Shown: piece by piece, positions 24,085 to 38,130 of the stretch
Layout of the letters: every line of letters begins with the position of its first letter
How positions within the stretch are numbered: the stretch's first letter is position 1
DNA from: Oegoconia quadripuncta
Taxonomy: Eukaryota; Arthropoda; Insecta; Lepidoptera; Autostichidae
Direction: 5' to 3'
DNA length: 64,000 nt
Assembly: GCA_949316235.1 (NCBI GenBank)
Contig: OX438742.1
Location: 39,066,853-39,130,852 of the forward strand
Position numbers and translations under genes: made by a program
Notes under the pieces: model-generated
Seen by the model: only the letters and a program-made list of their open reading frames with translations
What the model was told of the DNA's origin: nothing
Database searches by the model: none

Positions 24085-24440
24085 CCTTTTTTTTACACGG
24101 GGAAATGCTCAAGCATTCTCCTCCTCCACGGGGGTGGAAGGGCGAGATATGTTGGACTCCCGCTTGAAGAGCCAACCTACCAACTAAAACCCCATGGTAT
24201 TCCTCCACTCGCACCAGAGCGGGCGGTGTGGACGCGGGTACCCCACGCTATTCATCCGAGGCCACGCCGAAGCATCGCCCGCCGCCAGAACAACAACAAC
24301 GCCACGTCAAGAAGGCGCATAGGAACACCACGCTCGCTATTTCGCGAGGGCTGCATGTGGATAGTGGTAGCTGGTTTCTTACCTAGATTTTTGTTTGTAG
24401 GTTGTAGATCAGCCCTACCCTTTTACAATGTCCCACCCTA
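24085..24440. repeat. GC-rich repeat block, possibly an R1-type LINE fragment
   Basis: This stretch is clearly GC-richer than its surroundings and begins with an uninterrupted T run, then GGGGAAATGCTCAAGCATTC and CTCCACGGGGGTGGAAGG. The style resembles GC-rich leader segments of R1-like non-LTR elements in Lepidoptera. No reverse transcriptase or endonuclease motif is present, so the assignment is weak. The short plus-strand frame inside it is arginine-rich and not a convincing protein. Confidence 0.35.
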
Positions 24441-27400
24441 TTAGAAACGACTGATATGGTTTCCATCAACCGTAGTAAAGAAACATCTCATAACCATAAT
24501 AATGTCGAAAAAAAAATGCTTTGAAATCGATTCATTCGATCGATACTTCAGACAGACATATAAATTTAAATTTCATTGTGAATGAATTTTTGTATACTTA
24601 ATAAACAATAAAATAAAAATGGCAACGATCTTCGCGTCGTGGTGTGTACGTAAATTACGTACGTAAATTAGGTAGGTATCAAATGACACTAGAACGCACC
24701 GCCATCCTATCAACTTACCCGCAAACCACACAAAAAAAGACGCCTGCAAGTAATCGACGCCCTAACACAGTTTGATGGTACTCAAAAGTGTCCCAATTTT
24801 AATTTAGTTCGCCGTAGTTCACCCATAAACCACTCACAGGACCATTTTGAAGCTTCAATGGCGCGGGTGAAAGTTAACTTCCTACACACTTACTACCGAT
24901 GCTCTTAATGATTCTAAGCTGATTTAGACCAAGTTGACCAATTTGTTCAAAATGTAGTCGCATCAATACCAATTTTTCTTCTGTTATCATTGAATCCAAT
25001 CACCCTAGCAAAATATCCGCGATTCACCCTCAAGTACTCATAAGTAGCACCTTGCCTACCTCATTCATTTACTGACTTCAATAATGAAAATCATTTTCTA
25101 GTGAGAAATGTACTAATAAATCTAACAATTTAGTGACTACTATGTAAAGTACAAATCACGAACGAGGAAGTGTGGATACTAAAAAATTGTTGCATGGTAT
25201 GTACCATGTGGACGACCCTCATATACAATGGTCTAATGTACCGTATCTATAAGGGCAGCTTTGCAAACGCGTCAAACTTAGTCGTTGACGTAGTCTGGGA
25301 GCGCCTGTTTCACATCGCATTAGCGCTCGAGTTTTAGCGCAAGACATATAGTGGAAGAAATGCGCGGGAAATGTACCGTATACTTTCATATACGGTCATG
25401 TGACATGTAGTATTAGAGTCGCTTAGAATCACACTAATGGCTTTAGTTGTTCGTTCGCTGAAAAAACTCGATAAAACTATTTACTGGTCTCAAAAATAAC
25501 TTATGTCAGCGCGACCGCTTGTCAGTTTCCTCAACTCGCTAGGTTGCTCTTCAGTAGAATTATGAAAGAAAATGTTAGGAAAAATATGTCGGGAAAATGT
25601 GTACTTCCTAAAATAGATAAAAAGTACCACCCTTTTAATGTGTAACCATAATTTAATGTAATAAAATATATTTGCAGATACTAAGAGCTGTCTAGCGTTA
25701 TTTTACTTAGCTACATAAATATTACGTTAAATTTAGGCTATTCATATTTCCCTTCTTCCTCCATACACTTCGATTTAATTATATTTCGGCATCCAACACT
25801 TGTGTACCCCCTTATAAATAATGAACGGCCTTCATTCCCATGAAATATTGCCATCGTTTCGTTTCGATATTAAATTCCGCATTTTAATAAACGACTGCTC
25901 TGCTAACACCTAAATAATACCATTTACAAATAACGTATACGCCATCAATAACGGTTAAACCAAATAACGGGGGTATTTTTGCAATCCCTCTGTGATAAGC
26001 TCTAATCAAATAGTTGTTATGTAAAATCTATATACTTTAAAGGCGTCACAGTCTACACCCCTCAGTCATCAGAGGGTCGAGCCCTCTATTGTATAGATTA
26101 AGGTAATAAGAAATTTATAAGATGCAGAGTTAAGAACTTTTCAACAAAAATTTATTACCGAAATAAATGTTTTTGTTCAATAATTGGAAACATCAACTCA
26201 AGTTTTTAGGCATTGAAGTTATCAACCTGACCACATTATCCGCCTATTTGAACGTGATTTAACCTATTTCACCGCCGGGCATAGGCTTTCCCTCACAGTA
26301 GTGAGTGAATGTGCCTCCAGTTACGAACATTTAATATGCCTAAGAAGGTTTCCTTGCGGTTAATCATGCAAACCTACGCCAAAGGGTTGAACAATTACGA
26401 TTTTTTTTTTCTTTTAGAACTACTTCATCACGTAGCCGGCTCTTCAGGAATAAACTAACTACATTGTAAAATTATTGCTTTTTTATCGCTATGTTAACTG
26501 GGTACGTTAACCTATTTTTGCTAATACAGAAGTGCGATCACGTACAGTTAGCTACTCAACGCGCGAGCCAAACTCCGTAAAACCAAAACGTCGAGGCGCC
26601 TCGTTGCTCCCGAGATTGCTCCATCCACTGAATGCGTTTGAAATTCGAATGCGGGCACTTCGACCAATGCCAGTGAGAACATTATCATCAGAAAGCTACC
26701 GTCTTTAAAGATTCCGAATTTAAACGATTTTGTGTGTTAAATAAAGCTCGTATGAAAACGCCATGATGGGAATGCTAATCAAGCAATAATGCATAAAATC
26801 GTGAGACGTGTCGCATGCCCCAAATTTGCTGAGACGTTGGTAATAAAGTGTACGCTTTGTGTCGCTAGCTGTCAAAAGTAAAGGCACAAATGCCTATTGC
26901 AACTTTCACCGTTGTCCCGTAGTGGAAAATTGAGAGAAATCTAGTCGCAGAACGAATTCTTGAACAAACATTTTCCTTGATTTTTACACGTAAAAATATT
27001 TAACTATCAGATTTTTTTGAACTAAATTTAAAGTTCTTACATGGCATTTCATTGGAAAGTTAAACGTCCTGAAAAGGGTTATCGGGTGTTCTCATCGTTT
27101 TCACTGGCGAAACTTTTCCTCTCTAAAAGTTCGCCAGTCTATCGACTTGCAGTAAACACGAAAAGGTTGATCGTAATAAAATGGATAAGCAATATATACA
27201 AAAGAGAAATTTTGGGGGTCCCTCCGCAGTGAGCGCCCCCGTGGTTTTATCCGGGTCGCCATTAATCAGCCCGTGAGGTATGGAACCCCAACAATGCGTC
27301 AGGCTTGACGTATTAGGTAATTTTTATCATGCGTTCTCATAACTAACACGCTATATCTCCGGTAACGTTGAGGTAGGCATTTAATACGGTTATCCTGGTC

Positions 27401-27690
27401 ACGTCATTTGTAGGTTTAGTGGAAGAGGTAATTTTATTCGCAACAAGGCCGCCCATTGTGTGACGTAACTTCAAAAGAAGTGGTATTCGATTTCGCTAGA
27501 CGATTTACTTAATTCTTGATGAATACGCTCACCATCGAGGTTTATTCTATGACTGATTTTATTTTTTCACCTCCGACGAACAACGAGGGGCGTTATGTGT
27601 TTGACGGCGTTGTGTAAATGCCAATCTCGGTAAAACGTGAATACTATAGATAATAATGATAAATGGACACATTTTCTATTGGTGTAGTGT
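24441..27690. other. non-coding DNA, no recognised feature
   Basis: A short GTACGTAAATTACGTACGTA tandem lies near 24647. Otherwise it is AT-rich sequence without supported genes or repeats. Confidence 0.5.
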
Positions 27691-27957
27691 AGACGACCAG
27701 TTTGGTGTAGTGGTAAAAAATTCTGACTGCTATACCAAAAAGTCCCGGGTTCGAATCCCGCTAGGGGCATATGTTTGTATGATGAATACAGACATGTGTT
27801 CCCGAGTTATGGATGTATTTCATTTATTTATGTATTTATTTACAAAAGAAAATGCATTTGTGTAGTTTATCAACCATCTGGTATCCATAATACAAGCCTA
27901 GTTGCTTAGTGTGGAATTAGATGGCGCTGTGTGTATGTGCAAATATATTTATTTATT
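27691..27957 (+). repeat. tRNA-type SINE, full length
   Basis: It starts with a tRNA-like head: an A-box-like TTGGTGTAGTGG at about 27702 and a perfect B-box GGTTCGAATCC at 27748-27758. The SINE body follows and the copy ends in ATTTATTTATTGAG. The head would not make a working tRNA. It is a retroposed repeat that keeps its pol III promoter motifs. Confidence 0.9.
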
Positions 27958-30556
27958 GAGTTTGGCCCTAATTGGACTCTATGCCACTGGTACGTCGTAA
28001 GTTTATTCTCGTATTTGCAGACCCGTAAAGTTCTTCCCATAGTTTGTTGACACAATAGGAATAGAAAATGTCACATTTTGTCGACGAGGTCTCGATTGAA
28101 CAATTCTGATATTGTTTATTAAATTTATGTAATCAATAAGGGGATGACACAAGCCGGTACAAGAAAGCTCAGCGATGTGATTTACATTTCATCTGTTATA
28201 ATGGTACCTTGTGTTGGGTTATACCTAGATAATGCCCTGCAAGTAATTACTTGTAATTAAGTACCTACGTATAAGTATACGCCTCTACGAAACCGTAATA
28301 ACGTATAGATATCAATAATTGTTGAAGACCTTCATCCATTCCCTCAAATCCCTTAACAAAATTCCTTTCCAATAGTCCAAAAAATTGAATGTGATGCATC
28401 AGATTGCAGTCGATCAACTCGATATTGTCATAAAAGTCCGCTAGTGCATCGCTTTCTGTGCAGGGATTTACCCTAATCGCCAAGCTGGGCAGGTGGCCTG
28501 GCGATTGCAGAATTTGATAGCAGCTCCGTATCAAATGACGCTGCTGCTAGTCACTAGCCTTATCTCATCTCATCTCTATCTACTATCTCACGATCGATTA
28601 GTTGCGTTTTACGAGACCAATTCGCCGGCGCCGCGAAAGAATTTTATTTTTTTAAATTTTATTAAGTAACTCTTACTTTTGAAAGTGCTTAAAAATCTTC
28701 TTCTTCCATTTACCGACTTAATCCAGGAAAAACTTACGAACCCGGTTACATAGTACAATTTACCTACAATTCTACACACAGACAAAATACTGAGCATTGG
28801 GAATACATTGCGGGATTTGCGATATTTGTGCCGTGAAATGTTTGAAGTTTGTTATGTCTGACGAAATATGTACCCATAGAGAGAAAGAAATGTACAACCA
28901 AATGTACCATAATGTAAGTGGCCATGAATAGAACACAATGGGCCCTATTAATGACTCTCTCGCAAAACGCCGTAAACGTGTACTGCATGGGGTAGATGAT
29001 GAGAGTAACATATGTGCCGGGAACTGCGGTGAGGGGACACGGAAATAATATAAAACTAACATTGACAAAATCAAAACACAACCGATTGTCAAATCAGAAA
29101 AAAATATGTGATTTCGAAGCTCTCCACACGCCTGCTGCATAGTATGTCTCACTTGTAATATACATTTTCAGATTCCTCATGATGAGCCCTTTCTTATGAT
29201 ACCAATATTGATTTTGACAAACTTTAACCCTTACGGTTTATGGCCTATCACGACGAATCTAACGATACTTCGTAAATTAAAATCCAGCCGTTTGGGTGTC
29301 AAAGAATCCCACTTACATACACCATACAGGTAAAAATGTTTATGTTTTACATTAAATTCATCATTCATTATTAAGGACGTGCATCAAAATTCAATTCATG
29401 ATATTTTGAACCTGCCAATAGGTTTTCTTGCAAATAGGCTAAGTTCGCACAGCATGGAGCAGCCCCAGTTTAGGGCGTCACTTCGCCGCAGGGTATTGGG
29501 ACAAAGAGCAAATATCAAATTGGCAGCATCGGGCCGTAATTGCATTTTATTACAAATAATATTATATCCGCGGGCGACTGTCCCGGAACGCGTACAATTG
29601 GTTTCAATACGGGTAAATTATTTGAAGTGTTTAAAATCGATGACTTAAAAGTTAGGGTGGCAATTACGCCCGTTGAAAGAGGCGCCTGGGAGAGTAATTA
29701 TATTCATTTGCAATAAAAGGTTGAAGATAAAGTCAATTCTATTGGAAATAATATTTGAAATGATCCGAATAAAAAACAGTCTCTCTGATATTGCCCACAC
29801 CAATATAGGTAATATAAATGGGAAAGTAACTTTGTGTCTGTTGTAACTTTGTTTCTCAATTGTTGAATTGTAGCGTCGAACGGCTCAGTTTTGAAAATGG
29901 TCTTTTATACAAGGTTTTTCTTTAACTTGCAATGTTCGTATCCGTTGCAATGTTGTCCGTTTGAAAATGTTCAAACCATTTTCTCTGATTGACCTGAATT
30001 TTGGCATATTTATGTAATATGGCCGGGATTTAGGGACTGGAACTCCTTGATGGCAAACTTTATGTCACACGTCATTGTATATACTAGAATAATATGTGAT
30101 AAAGATGATGGAGTATTAAAAGCTTTTAGTATTTTTAATGTAGAACCTATATTTTGTAAATCTAGTGGGTATGAGATGTTCTTAGCGATATTTGATGGAA
30201 ACCGAAGTCGTTTCGAACATATTTAACTTTTAACGCATTTACTACATATACATGGATGACAGGGTTCGCAGGCATTATCATTATAACCGGGCATTCCCGG
30301 GAACCCTTTCCTTAATACTTACCTAATGACAGTATGGCCAAGAAAATAAAAAAAATCCACTTCATTTTGACTAGTTACCTGAAACAAGAAAAGAAATCAT
30401 ATTAAATAATTTAAGTTAAACGTGTCAGTAATAGTCAGTAGACCAGCTGGCATACAAAAACAGATACCAAGAGAATTATTAATACATAATATAGTTATTT
30501 GTATTTATTGATCTAAAACATTTACAATAAAGTCCCTCTTACCTACTAATGTTTCT
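27958..30556. other. non-coding DNA with one unexplained frame
   Basis: The minus-strand frame 28265-28534 (89 codons) reads more like protein than most here (motifs ALADFYDN, FFGLLERN, GFEGMDEG) but matches nothing I can name. It may be part of an old repeat. The plus-strand frame at 29379-29648 and overlapping minus frames at 28764-29152 look accidental. Confidence 0.4.
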
Positions 30557-30796
30557 GTGCATATCGGGTTAGCGCTTGACCTCAATCAATCGTGCAGTGA
30601 AGATGAGGCCGAAGGTGGAAGCGCGCTCACTCGAAAGCCACAAACTATCTTATCTACGAGTATAACAGCCAGAACACAACAATGCTGTCAATCTGCCCCA
30701 AGCAGCAAGGGGCAGATTTAGATAAGATGGTGGTAGCTGGTCAGGCGCATCCAAACGAAGTACTAAACATGTGCCCCGATCCGAACCCGCGACCTG
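30557..30796 (-). repeat. second SINE family, near full length
   Basis: Antisense copy: TTAGCGCTTGACCTCAATCA, then GATGAGGCCGAAGGTGGA, the ACAACAATGCTGTC block, a GGCAGATTTAGATAAGATGG segment, and finally the tRNA-like GATCCGAACCCGCGACC head. The order matches the other complete copies. Confidence 0.85.
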
Positions 30797-32337
30797 TGTA
30801 TATGTATGTATGAGGCGGTTGCAAAAATTACGTTTTAATGTTTGCACAGTTGCAGCTAAGTAGGTTACGTTTGTTTTTTCATGTGAGCAATTAGTAAAGC
30901 ATGTCATGTTCTCACCAGGAGTATGTTTATGATGAATTTTAGCGCCTTCCGAACCATCGCTGTGTTTGACTGTAAAATAATTAGAGTCAAGAGAGGGAAA
31001 GTCGGGAATGTTAAACAACCTAATTTCATCTTCCATTCTAATTTTCACAGTTACATTTCATCATTGTTTGTGTCTGATTTTGAAGTCGCCAAAATGTAAT
31101 ATAATAAAGATATACAAGTTACGATATGTTCTTAAAAAAAATGCGAGTTTACTTTCATTTCATACAATACCCCAAACGTCATTGATAACAGCAATAATAC
31201 TAAAGATAAGAATCGACAGCAGACTTTTCACAAATCGAGAAATACTCATCGAGCGCTGGAAAAGGAATAGGTACCATTTTCCACGTACAATGATAGAAGC
31301 GAAACAGTGGTGTTTTGTTTGTGTTCTGCCCTGATTGTCGAACGCCAAAGAATTCACTGTTAGCGGTAAAAACTGAGACAATAAAACGCTTCCTGATAAT
31401 ACAATACGATATTTATAAAAGGGACTAATAGAGTTGTCATCCAAAACAGTAGAGTAATCAATTAAAAAAGAAAATAACACATAAATCGAATCATATTTAT
31501 AAACAATTTATAAAGCTGTGTGCTGACACAGCACGGCACAATAGCTTGGTTGGCAGCTTGGTAGTCGATGACATGAAATTCGTTCATAATTGAAAATATT
31601 GCGGACATTTTGAGAAAAAAAAGGTAACGCTCAAATGAAAAAATCGTCAATTGTTATTGCGTGGGGATCTAAAAATGGAGAGTCGGTGTACTCCCGCGGG
31701 AGTTGGGTCCATCCAGACACTCGTCCTGATTGTACAGTTGCCTGCCTGACGAACGTAACACCGCCAGTTAAAGCTGGCCGCGCGATGCTACCTGACTTAT
31801 GAACGCAGAGAGACCTGCTTATACGGTAGCCCAGTGATAGCACAGTTAACCCGATTTCAAGACGTACCTCCCAAAACTATTCCGTAAATGTTTCAGAGGG
31901 TTTCCATGCGATTGGGTTTGAACGACCGGAAGTTCTTCTATTAACAAATCTGATCATGACTTTCAGATTCATTCACGATATACAGCCGTTTTGTGATTGT
32001 TATTTATTACGCCATTAAAAAGATATTCAAGTATACATATCTAATGATTGGGCCAGTTTGCTTTTTTCTTTCAACAGTAACTAATGACACGCATTTAAAA
32101 AATAGTAAATTCGCCTTGCTTTACCAAAAAAAAAAATAGTGAATTGAGCCTTTTAAGGTTCAAGATACGATGTTAGAGACCAGATTTTTTTTGGCTAGAG
32201 ATTTTTTCAGCGTCGGGTTACATTCGGAGGATTTAACTTGCGGCATACATGATTGTAGCTACAAGCCATTTCTGCTGGTCGATTGTTGCCGTTAAGGTTG
32301 TTGCTTTAAGTACGAAGATCATTCATTAAAGTATTTA
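30797..32337. other. non-coding DNA, no recognised feature
   Basis: The frames near 31008-31480 overlap on opposite strands without domains, and no repeat was recognised. Confidence 0.5.
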
Positions 32338-32550
32338 GACGACCGATTGATGTAGTGGACAGTGGGCCTGTCTTCGAAACGCGGGTCCGAATCCCACCAG
32401 GAGTAAATGTTTGTGTTATGAATACGAACATCTATTCCAGAGTCATGGAGGTTTATTTGCATGCATGTTTACCTGTTGTCTATTATCCATAGCACAGGCT
32501 TTGTTTAATTTGGGATTAGATAATTGGTGTATCCGAATTATTTATTTAAT
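32338..32550 (+). repeat. tRNA-type SINE, near full length
   Basis: The head reads GACGACCGATTGATGTAGTG with a mutated B-box (GGGTCCGAATCC, about 32383). The shared body and the TTTATTTAATTTGAG tail follow. Confidence 0.88.
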
Positions 32551-35500
32551 TTGAGTTTGAGCAGTAAAAATCGAGTTTTCATGGAAAATTAATTTCAAGT
32601 AATATTTGACAAATAAGCCGACAAGACTTAAAATTAAATATAAATTCATGCATACCTCCAACAGCCATACAATATACCCACAGTTTCGGTTTCATATGCG
32701 ACACAAAACACATATATAGTAATGTCGGTGATCTACCGTTATACGAAGAGCTCTATAATCGTCTGAATTTCATATTACACTTGACTAATGGTGATGGATA
32801 CACGAGATCAAGTAGGAATTGGTGGGATTTTATTGGATTCGCGTCACGTGCTATTGATAACAGCGATGGTATCGACTTCGCATCAAATAACAAGCAAGTT
32901 ACAAACGAGTTGCTGTGTGTGGTTTTAAGATGCGAGTTGAAAATGATATGCATGGGCTAGCTAGAATTACATCACGTTGGTTTACATTACGCGCATTAAA
33001 CGATCGTACATTTTAAATAGACAGTAATAAATATAAAACGGATTCCCAAGACGTAATTAATATAGGCGACAAAAACAAAGTTACTTTGTTACTCTAAAAC
33101 GACAAAATGTTAGACAAAGTAAGCACTATACTTAAGACAACTTTACAGAACCTGGCAAAATTTTGTTACTCTGCTAAGGTTGTCAAGCAACTTTTCATGA
33201 TGGAGTGAATGTTGTCGGTCGGACATCAGGCAGTTCGGACTGTTATTTGACGCTTCTCTTCCACTTCAATCGTAAAGTACGGTAGTAAAACAAAATACTT
33301 CGTATTGTTATTGTGCTTCATCTTCCCTGAGGGACATTTTTGCGCGATGTAAAACTTTTGAACAAGTTGCTACTAGAAGTTCCACGCAATGTTTGTCTCA
33401 GTCTGACTCTTTGCAACAACAAAGGTGGCGGTAAGAGGTAACTGATTTATTCAAAATAAAATATCTAATGGATTTCGAAATTAATAGAGATTACACTTCT
33501 TGTTGTTACACGTCTTTATCTGATTATTCTGAAGAATTTTTTGAACTTCTATAAGCTGTTAATGACATTTTTTGCATAGTCAAGGATAAAGTGTGTCTCA
33601 CATCTTACTTTATAAGCATGTATAAGACAAGTATTTACAACAAAGTCAATTTTGTATGAAGATTAATAAAACATAACAGACGTGGGAACTGACTTGGAAA
33701 GTTTAGAAAAAAGCCTCAGTAACTCAAGAAAAACAAAAAGTTAATGATAGTCCGACAAAATTGGACGGTGAATAGGAAAAGTTGATGGTATTGAGTTGAG
33801 GGAATGATGAGATTTCACGTTTCGACAATAAACTATAATAGGTATAACTGACAAAGTTCATAATATAATGTAATATTTAATGATGTTTAAATTTAACGAT
33901 ATGCTAGTTGACTCCTAAATCAACAACAACAAGTAACATAAAAAAAACAACAAGTAACATTATTCTCATATATCAATTGTATTACTATATTGAGCAATTT
34001 TTAAATTACTTTCTATGGTGTTTTTGGTAAATCTTTTTCTTGAATACTACAGAATATATTCGAAGTCACATTTTGCAAAAACCTCAATTCACTACAGCTG
34101 TTTCAAAACTCTCTTGAATTTTGATGGGTCACCAAGATGCTTTTGGGTAAAAACAACTCAGAGTTTGTTTGCAACATTCATCCACTGGCCTTTTACGAAT
34201 ACAACTAAATCCCTTCGGACCCTAAATAATCCACCTTCTCGTACCCTGACCGGAAGGCTTTGTAAAAAAATAAACAAGGTAAACAAAACAGTGAGTTTGG
34301 CTATGGTTTTTTTAAATAGTCTTTTCTTGTCCTTTATTCATCTAATTTTCATTAATGAAATTTTAGACGAGGAGAACGTGATGGTCTTTCTGCCAATGAG
34401 CAATGTTTATACATTGCTCAGTTTATACTGAACGGAAAATTAGAAAGAGAGCGATTGTAATGCGTCATAGAGTATATACTAGTATGTAAATGGTGCCGTT
34501 CTAAGTAAATTACTATAATTTTGCGGACTGACAATTTTCTTGTGATATAAATAGCGCTGTAAAAACATACGTGTCCTTCATCAATAATGATGACGGTCGC
34601 CATCTAGTAAATTGAAGAACAGGACAATGTTTCCGGCGATAGCGTGCATTAAGAAATTAATATTGGACCCGAGTTGACACAGGGCTTTCTAGAGACGGCT
34701 GGCGGACTTACGTCAATCCTACTGTCAGTAGTGTGGGATAAATATATCTTATCCTCCGAATACTTGGGAGATATGTTATATCCCATCTCCACGAGTATTT
34801 TTGCGTAACATTGTAGATGATTAAAATTGCATAACAGTAGATGCTAAGGTAAAAAAATCACTCCCAACGTTGGATTTATTATGTAAGACTTCACAACAAA
34901 TTCATATACCACAATATTATTTATAATACGTATTACTTGAAACAGACTGACTCTGTTTCAAGTAATGTACTCTCTTCCAAATAAAAATACGTTTACCACC
35001 TCAGTGAATCTGATTTAAATAGCATTCACTCGTAAATCTTGATTTTCACATTCCCTGTAAGCTTTGTAGGTTAGCATTGAATTGGAAATTTCATTTACAG
35101 CAAAGAGGTGCGTTCCAAAGACTATTAATTTATGAAACCGGAAAGCTGTAATAGATTGGAAATGTCTTCTGGGAACTGAATACTTACGAGTATTGCTTTA
35201 GAGATTGTCTTAGGAGCTTGCAAATAAGCTATGTAGGCAGGTCCCAATACATTACAATCAGACAGACCAAGACAACGTGAAATTGATTTGATATTAGATA
35301 CTTTAAAAATTTCTATATCAAATTAGTGTTACGGTAAAGCTGTGAAGTTGTAGACTTTGAAAGATAAATGTATTTATCCATGATGTTACTTATATGTAGA
35401 TTGAACATATATCATAAATAATATAATAACGTACGAATGCAAAATATTCAGAAGAATTCATTGTCCAAATTAATCAGAACATTCTTCTTGCCCACAGCCG

Positions 35501-38130
35501 TCAGGAGCTCCGGTTGACGGCGAAGATGATTTATATGGGAAGCCGAAAATTGATTGGCCGACCCTGTTATTCACCGGAATATGTCTGGGAAACAAAGCTA
35601 TGATCCGCTAAATAGATCCCTATTCATTACTGAGGTAACACTTTTATTTCCCAGTAATATAGAATACTATATACAAAGATGAACATTTAACTTCTAACAG
35701 ATGGGAGCGTCTACAAATTATTTATATTTAAATAGTAAGGCTGCTTTAGTTGCATAGGAACTGCGATCGTCGAGCGAAGCGATGTCTTCTAAGATGCAGG
35801 TCATCATTATTTCACCTTTAATATTATAAACCTGTTGCTTCCTAATGTTATTTTAAAATAAAATGTTTTCTCGATAAAAAAATTTACAGCGAAACCCAGC
35901 AACGTTCGCTCTTACAGAAAATTAGAAACTAAAATTTAATGGCTAGCATTCGAACTTGCACCTATGAGCAAGTAATTTATTCAAATGGAAACAAATCTAT
36001 AAGATTAGAATACATCCAAGTGTAAATAATGACAGAAACAGATTTTCATAAAGATGACAAAAATACTAAATTTACTAAACTTATTTAAACTAAACTAACT
36101 AAACAAGTAACGTGAATCCAACGTACTGAATTTTATACTAAAATATTAGAAAAATCGAGCAAACGCAATAGAAACATCGATGAGTTTTATGAAACGTTCA
36201 ATCTGTAACGCTGAACGATTGTCAGTAAAAAAAGGACGAGGCGGAACTTATTGGAATAGAGGACTTTTTGTTACACCCATAAAACGCATTTTTTAATTCA
36301 GACCCAGAGGGGATGAGTAAAATATCTCTAACGTTAAATGTTTCGTTAGACACTTTCCATCAATCGTTTTTCTTCAACCTAGTTCATTTCTATTAGCTTA
36401 GCGAGTCACATCACAAATCGTCAACCCACATACATCATCAATTCACGAGAGCAAGTTTCTTTTTAACGTGACAATCATCTGGAACCACTAAGAAAGTAGA
36501 ACACCAATTCATGCTAAATTAGAGGAATTGTTGGAGCAATCAGATATATAGTAACAAGTTCCATTGAAATCGATCATGCCATATTGAGTCGATGGATTAG
36601 ATCCTTGATAATAAAAAGTCCAAGAGCATGGGGTTCAATGTCCCGTGTATCTATAGTAAGATCGGGTCCGGCCCGGTGCAGGCGCACATATCGACGATCA
36701 ATTACTGCTTGTCGTAGTCATACATCATGAGCACGTCAACTGCGTCTGGTACTAGATTATGAGAATTGTTTCTATTCAAGCGTCTCGGGAGCCAATAACG
36801 AAGGAAATATTACGTGTATCTGAATTCGAATGCTTTTTCGAACATCGAAAATGTACACGACTTTCAAATTAAATTTTAGAATAAATGTTAAAAAAAACTC
36901 GATTAAGAAAATTTTTTATCCACAAAACATTACGCTATGTAGATTTTAAAAACGTCTTATTCATTAGAATAAAATTTGCATATTAAACAATTTGTGAAGA
37001 TTTCTTAGTTGTAAATTTGATTGAATTAAAACAAAGGGAATTGAACCTCCGGATATAAAATGGAAACAAGCCATTTCCGCTGACTATGTGGATCTGTGGC
37101 AATTTAAGCAGCAATTCCTCCAAATTTTTTGACGGTATTAAAAAGATTTTCTTTCGATGTTTAATTTCGGCATATTTACAATTACTACAAATTAGTTTAA
37201 GTAAGAACACAGACAAAATAATTTCCATAGATGATATTTGTAAACAGAGCAGAAACATGACGGTTTATATCTTACTTAGTATAATAGTTGAATCTAAAAC
37301 GTTGCAACATTGAAAATTTTTCGTTCAATTGAGATATAAAAAACAGTTCAATTTATTTAAAACGACTGCAAATTATGAACTCCACTTTTTTCTTTAACTG
37401 CGCATCGTTAATTTTTATAAATTCCTCGTGTAACCCATGTAATGTAAACTTGGAATTGGTTCTTGACTGCATAACTTACCCATCTGTACCCATCCTTCAT
37501 TGGACAACATCAAACGTGACAGTTTACCTTACTTACCAAACTTACAAGTTGAAATTGGAACACAAACTTCGGAAGATTCGATAGGACTTTGGATCTTCGA
37601 AAACTAGTTTCTTTTTTAAGTAGGTAATGCGACAAACTATCAGGCAGTGAGTGATTAATGGTTTAATATGTAAACAATTCAACAAATTCATATTTGCTAT
37701 TTACAAGTTTCTTTGCTTTACTCGTAATAGTCTGGACGTAGTCGTTCTGGTAGATGGCGGCGATTAGACCAACCTATCTCTTTTCGTAATGCTTAAGGCT
37801 GCGCCGAGCGAAAGACGCGCGCGCTGTTTAGGTATTTCGCTTGATGCGAATGTGCGTATGGTAGACCGAACACCGTCCGAGCGTAAACATATGTAACTCA
37901 CATTTTCTTTATTGGGGGTTGTATTGGATTTCTTCTCGCAATAATTTTCAGGGCTATTTAGTATCAATTATTTTTACTTTGTCTACTCCTTTTTAATATT
38001 GACCAAATGTGCTAAAAATTAAAACAAAATCCTTGTTAAATTTAATTTTTATTGATCTTTTAGGAAAGTTTATCAATAATGTAAAACTATTGGTGATGTT
38101 GCAAAATCTACAGATTATAAAACGCAAAAG
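32551..38130. other. 5.6 kb of non-coding DNA, little structure
   Basis: No supported gene. A small perfect inverted repeat (ATTACTTGAAACAG and its complement) lies at 34932-34966. The 138-codon frame at 34015-34431 has no domain and looks like chance in AT-rich DNA. Confidence 0.5.

Noticed and set aside
27691..27775. Possible tRNA gene
   Set aside because: A and B boxes are present, but it continues directly into the SINE body shared by seven other copies and the cloverleaf stems are broken.
28764..29152. Two overlapping minus-strand frames of 105 and 126 codons
   Set aside because: They overlap each other in different frames, and neither shows a domain or good start context.
34015..34431. 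138-codon plus-strand frame
   Set aside because: Low-complexity, Phe/Leu/Ser/Thr-rich composition without any family motif; plausible by chance across six frames of 64 kb of AT-rich DNA.
34932..34966. 14-bp inverted repeat with 7-nt loop as a terminator or MITE
   Set aside because: The palindrome is real but no element ends, duplication or transcript context support a function.
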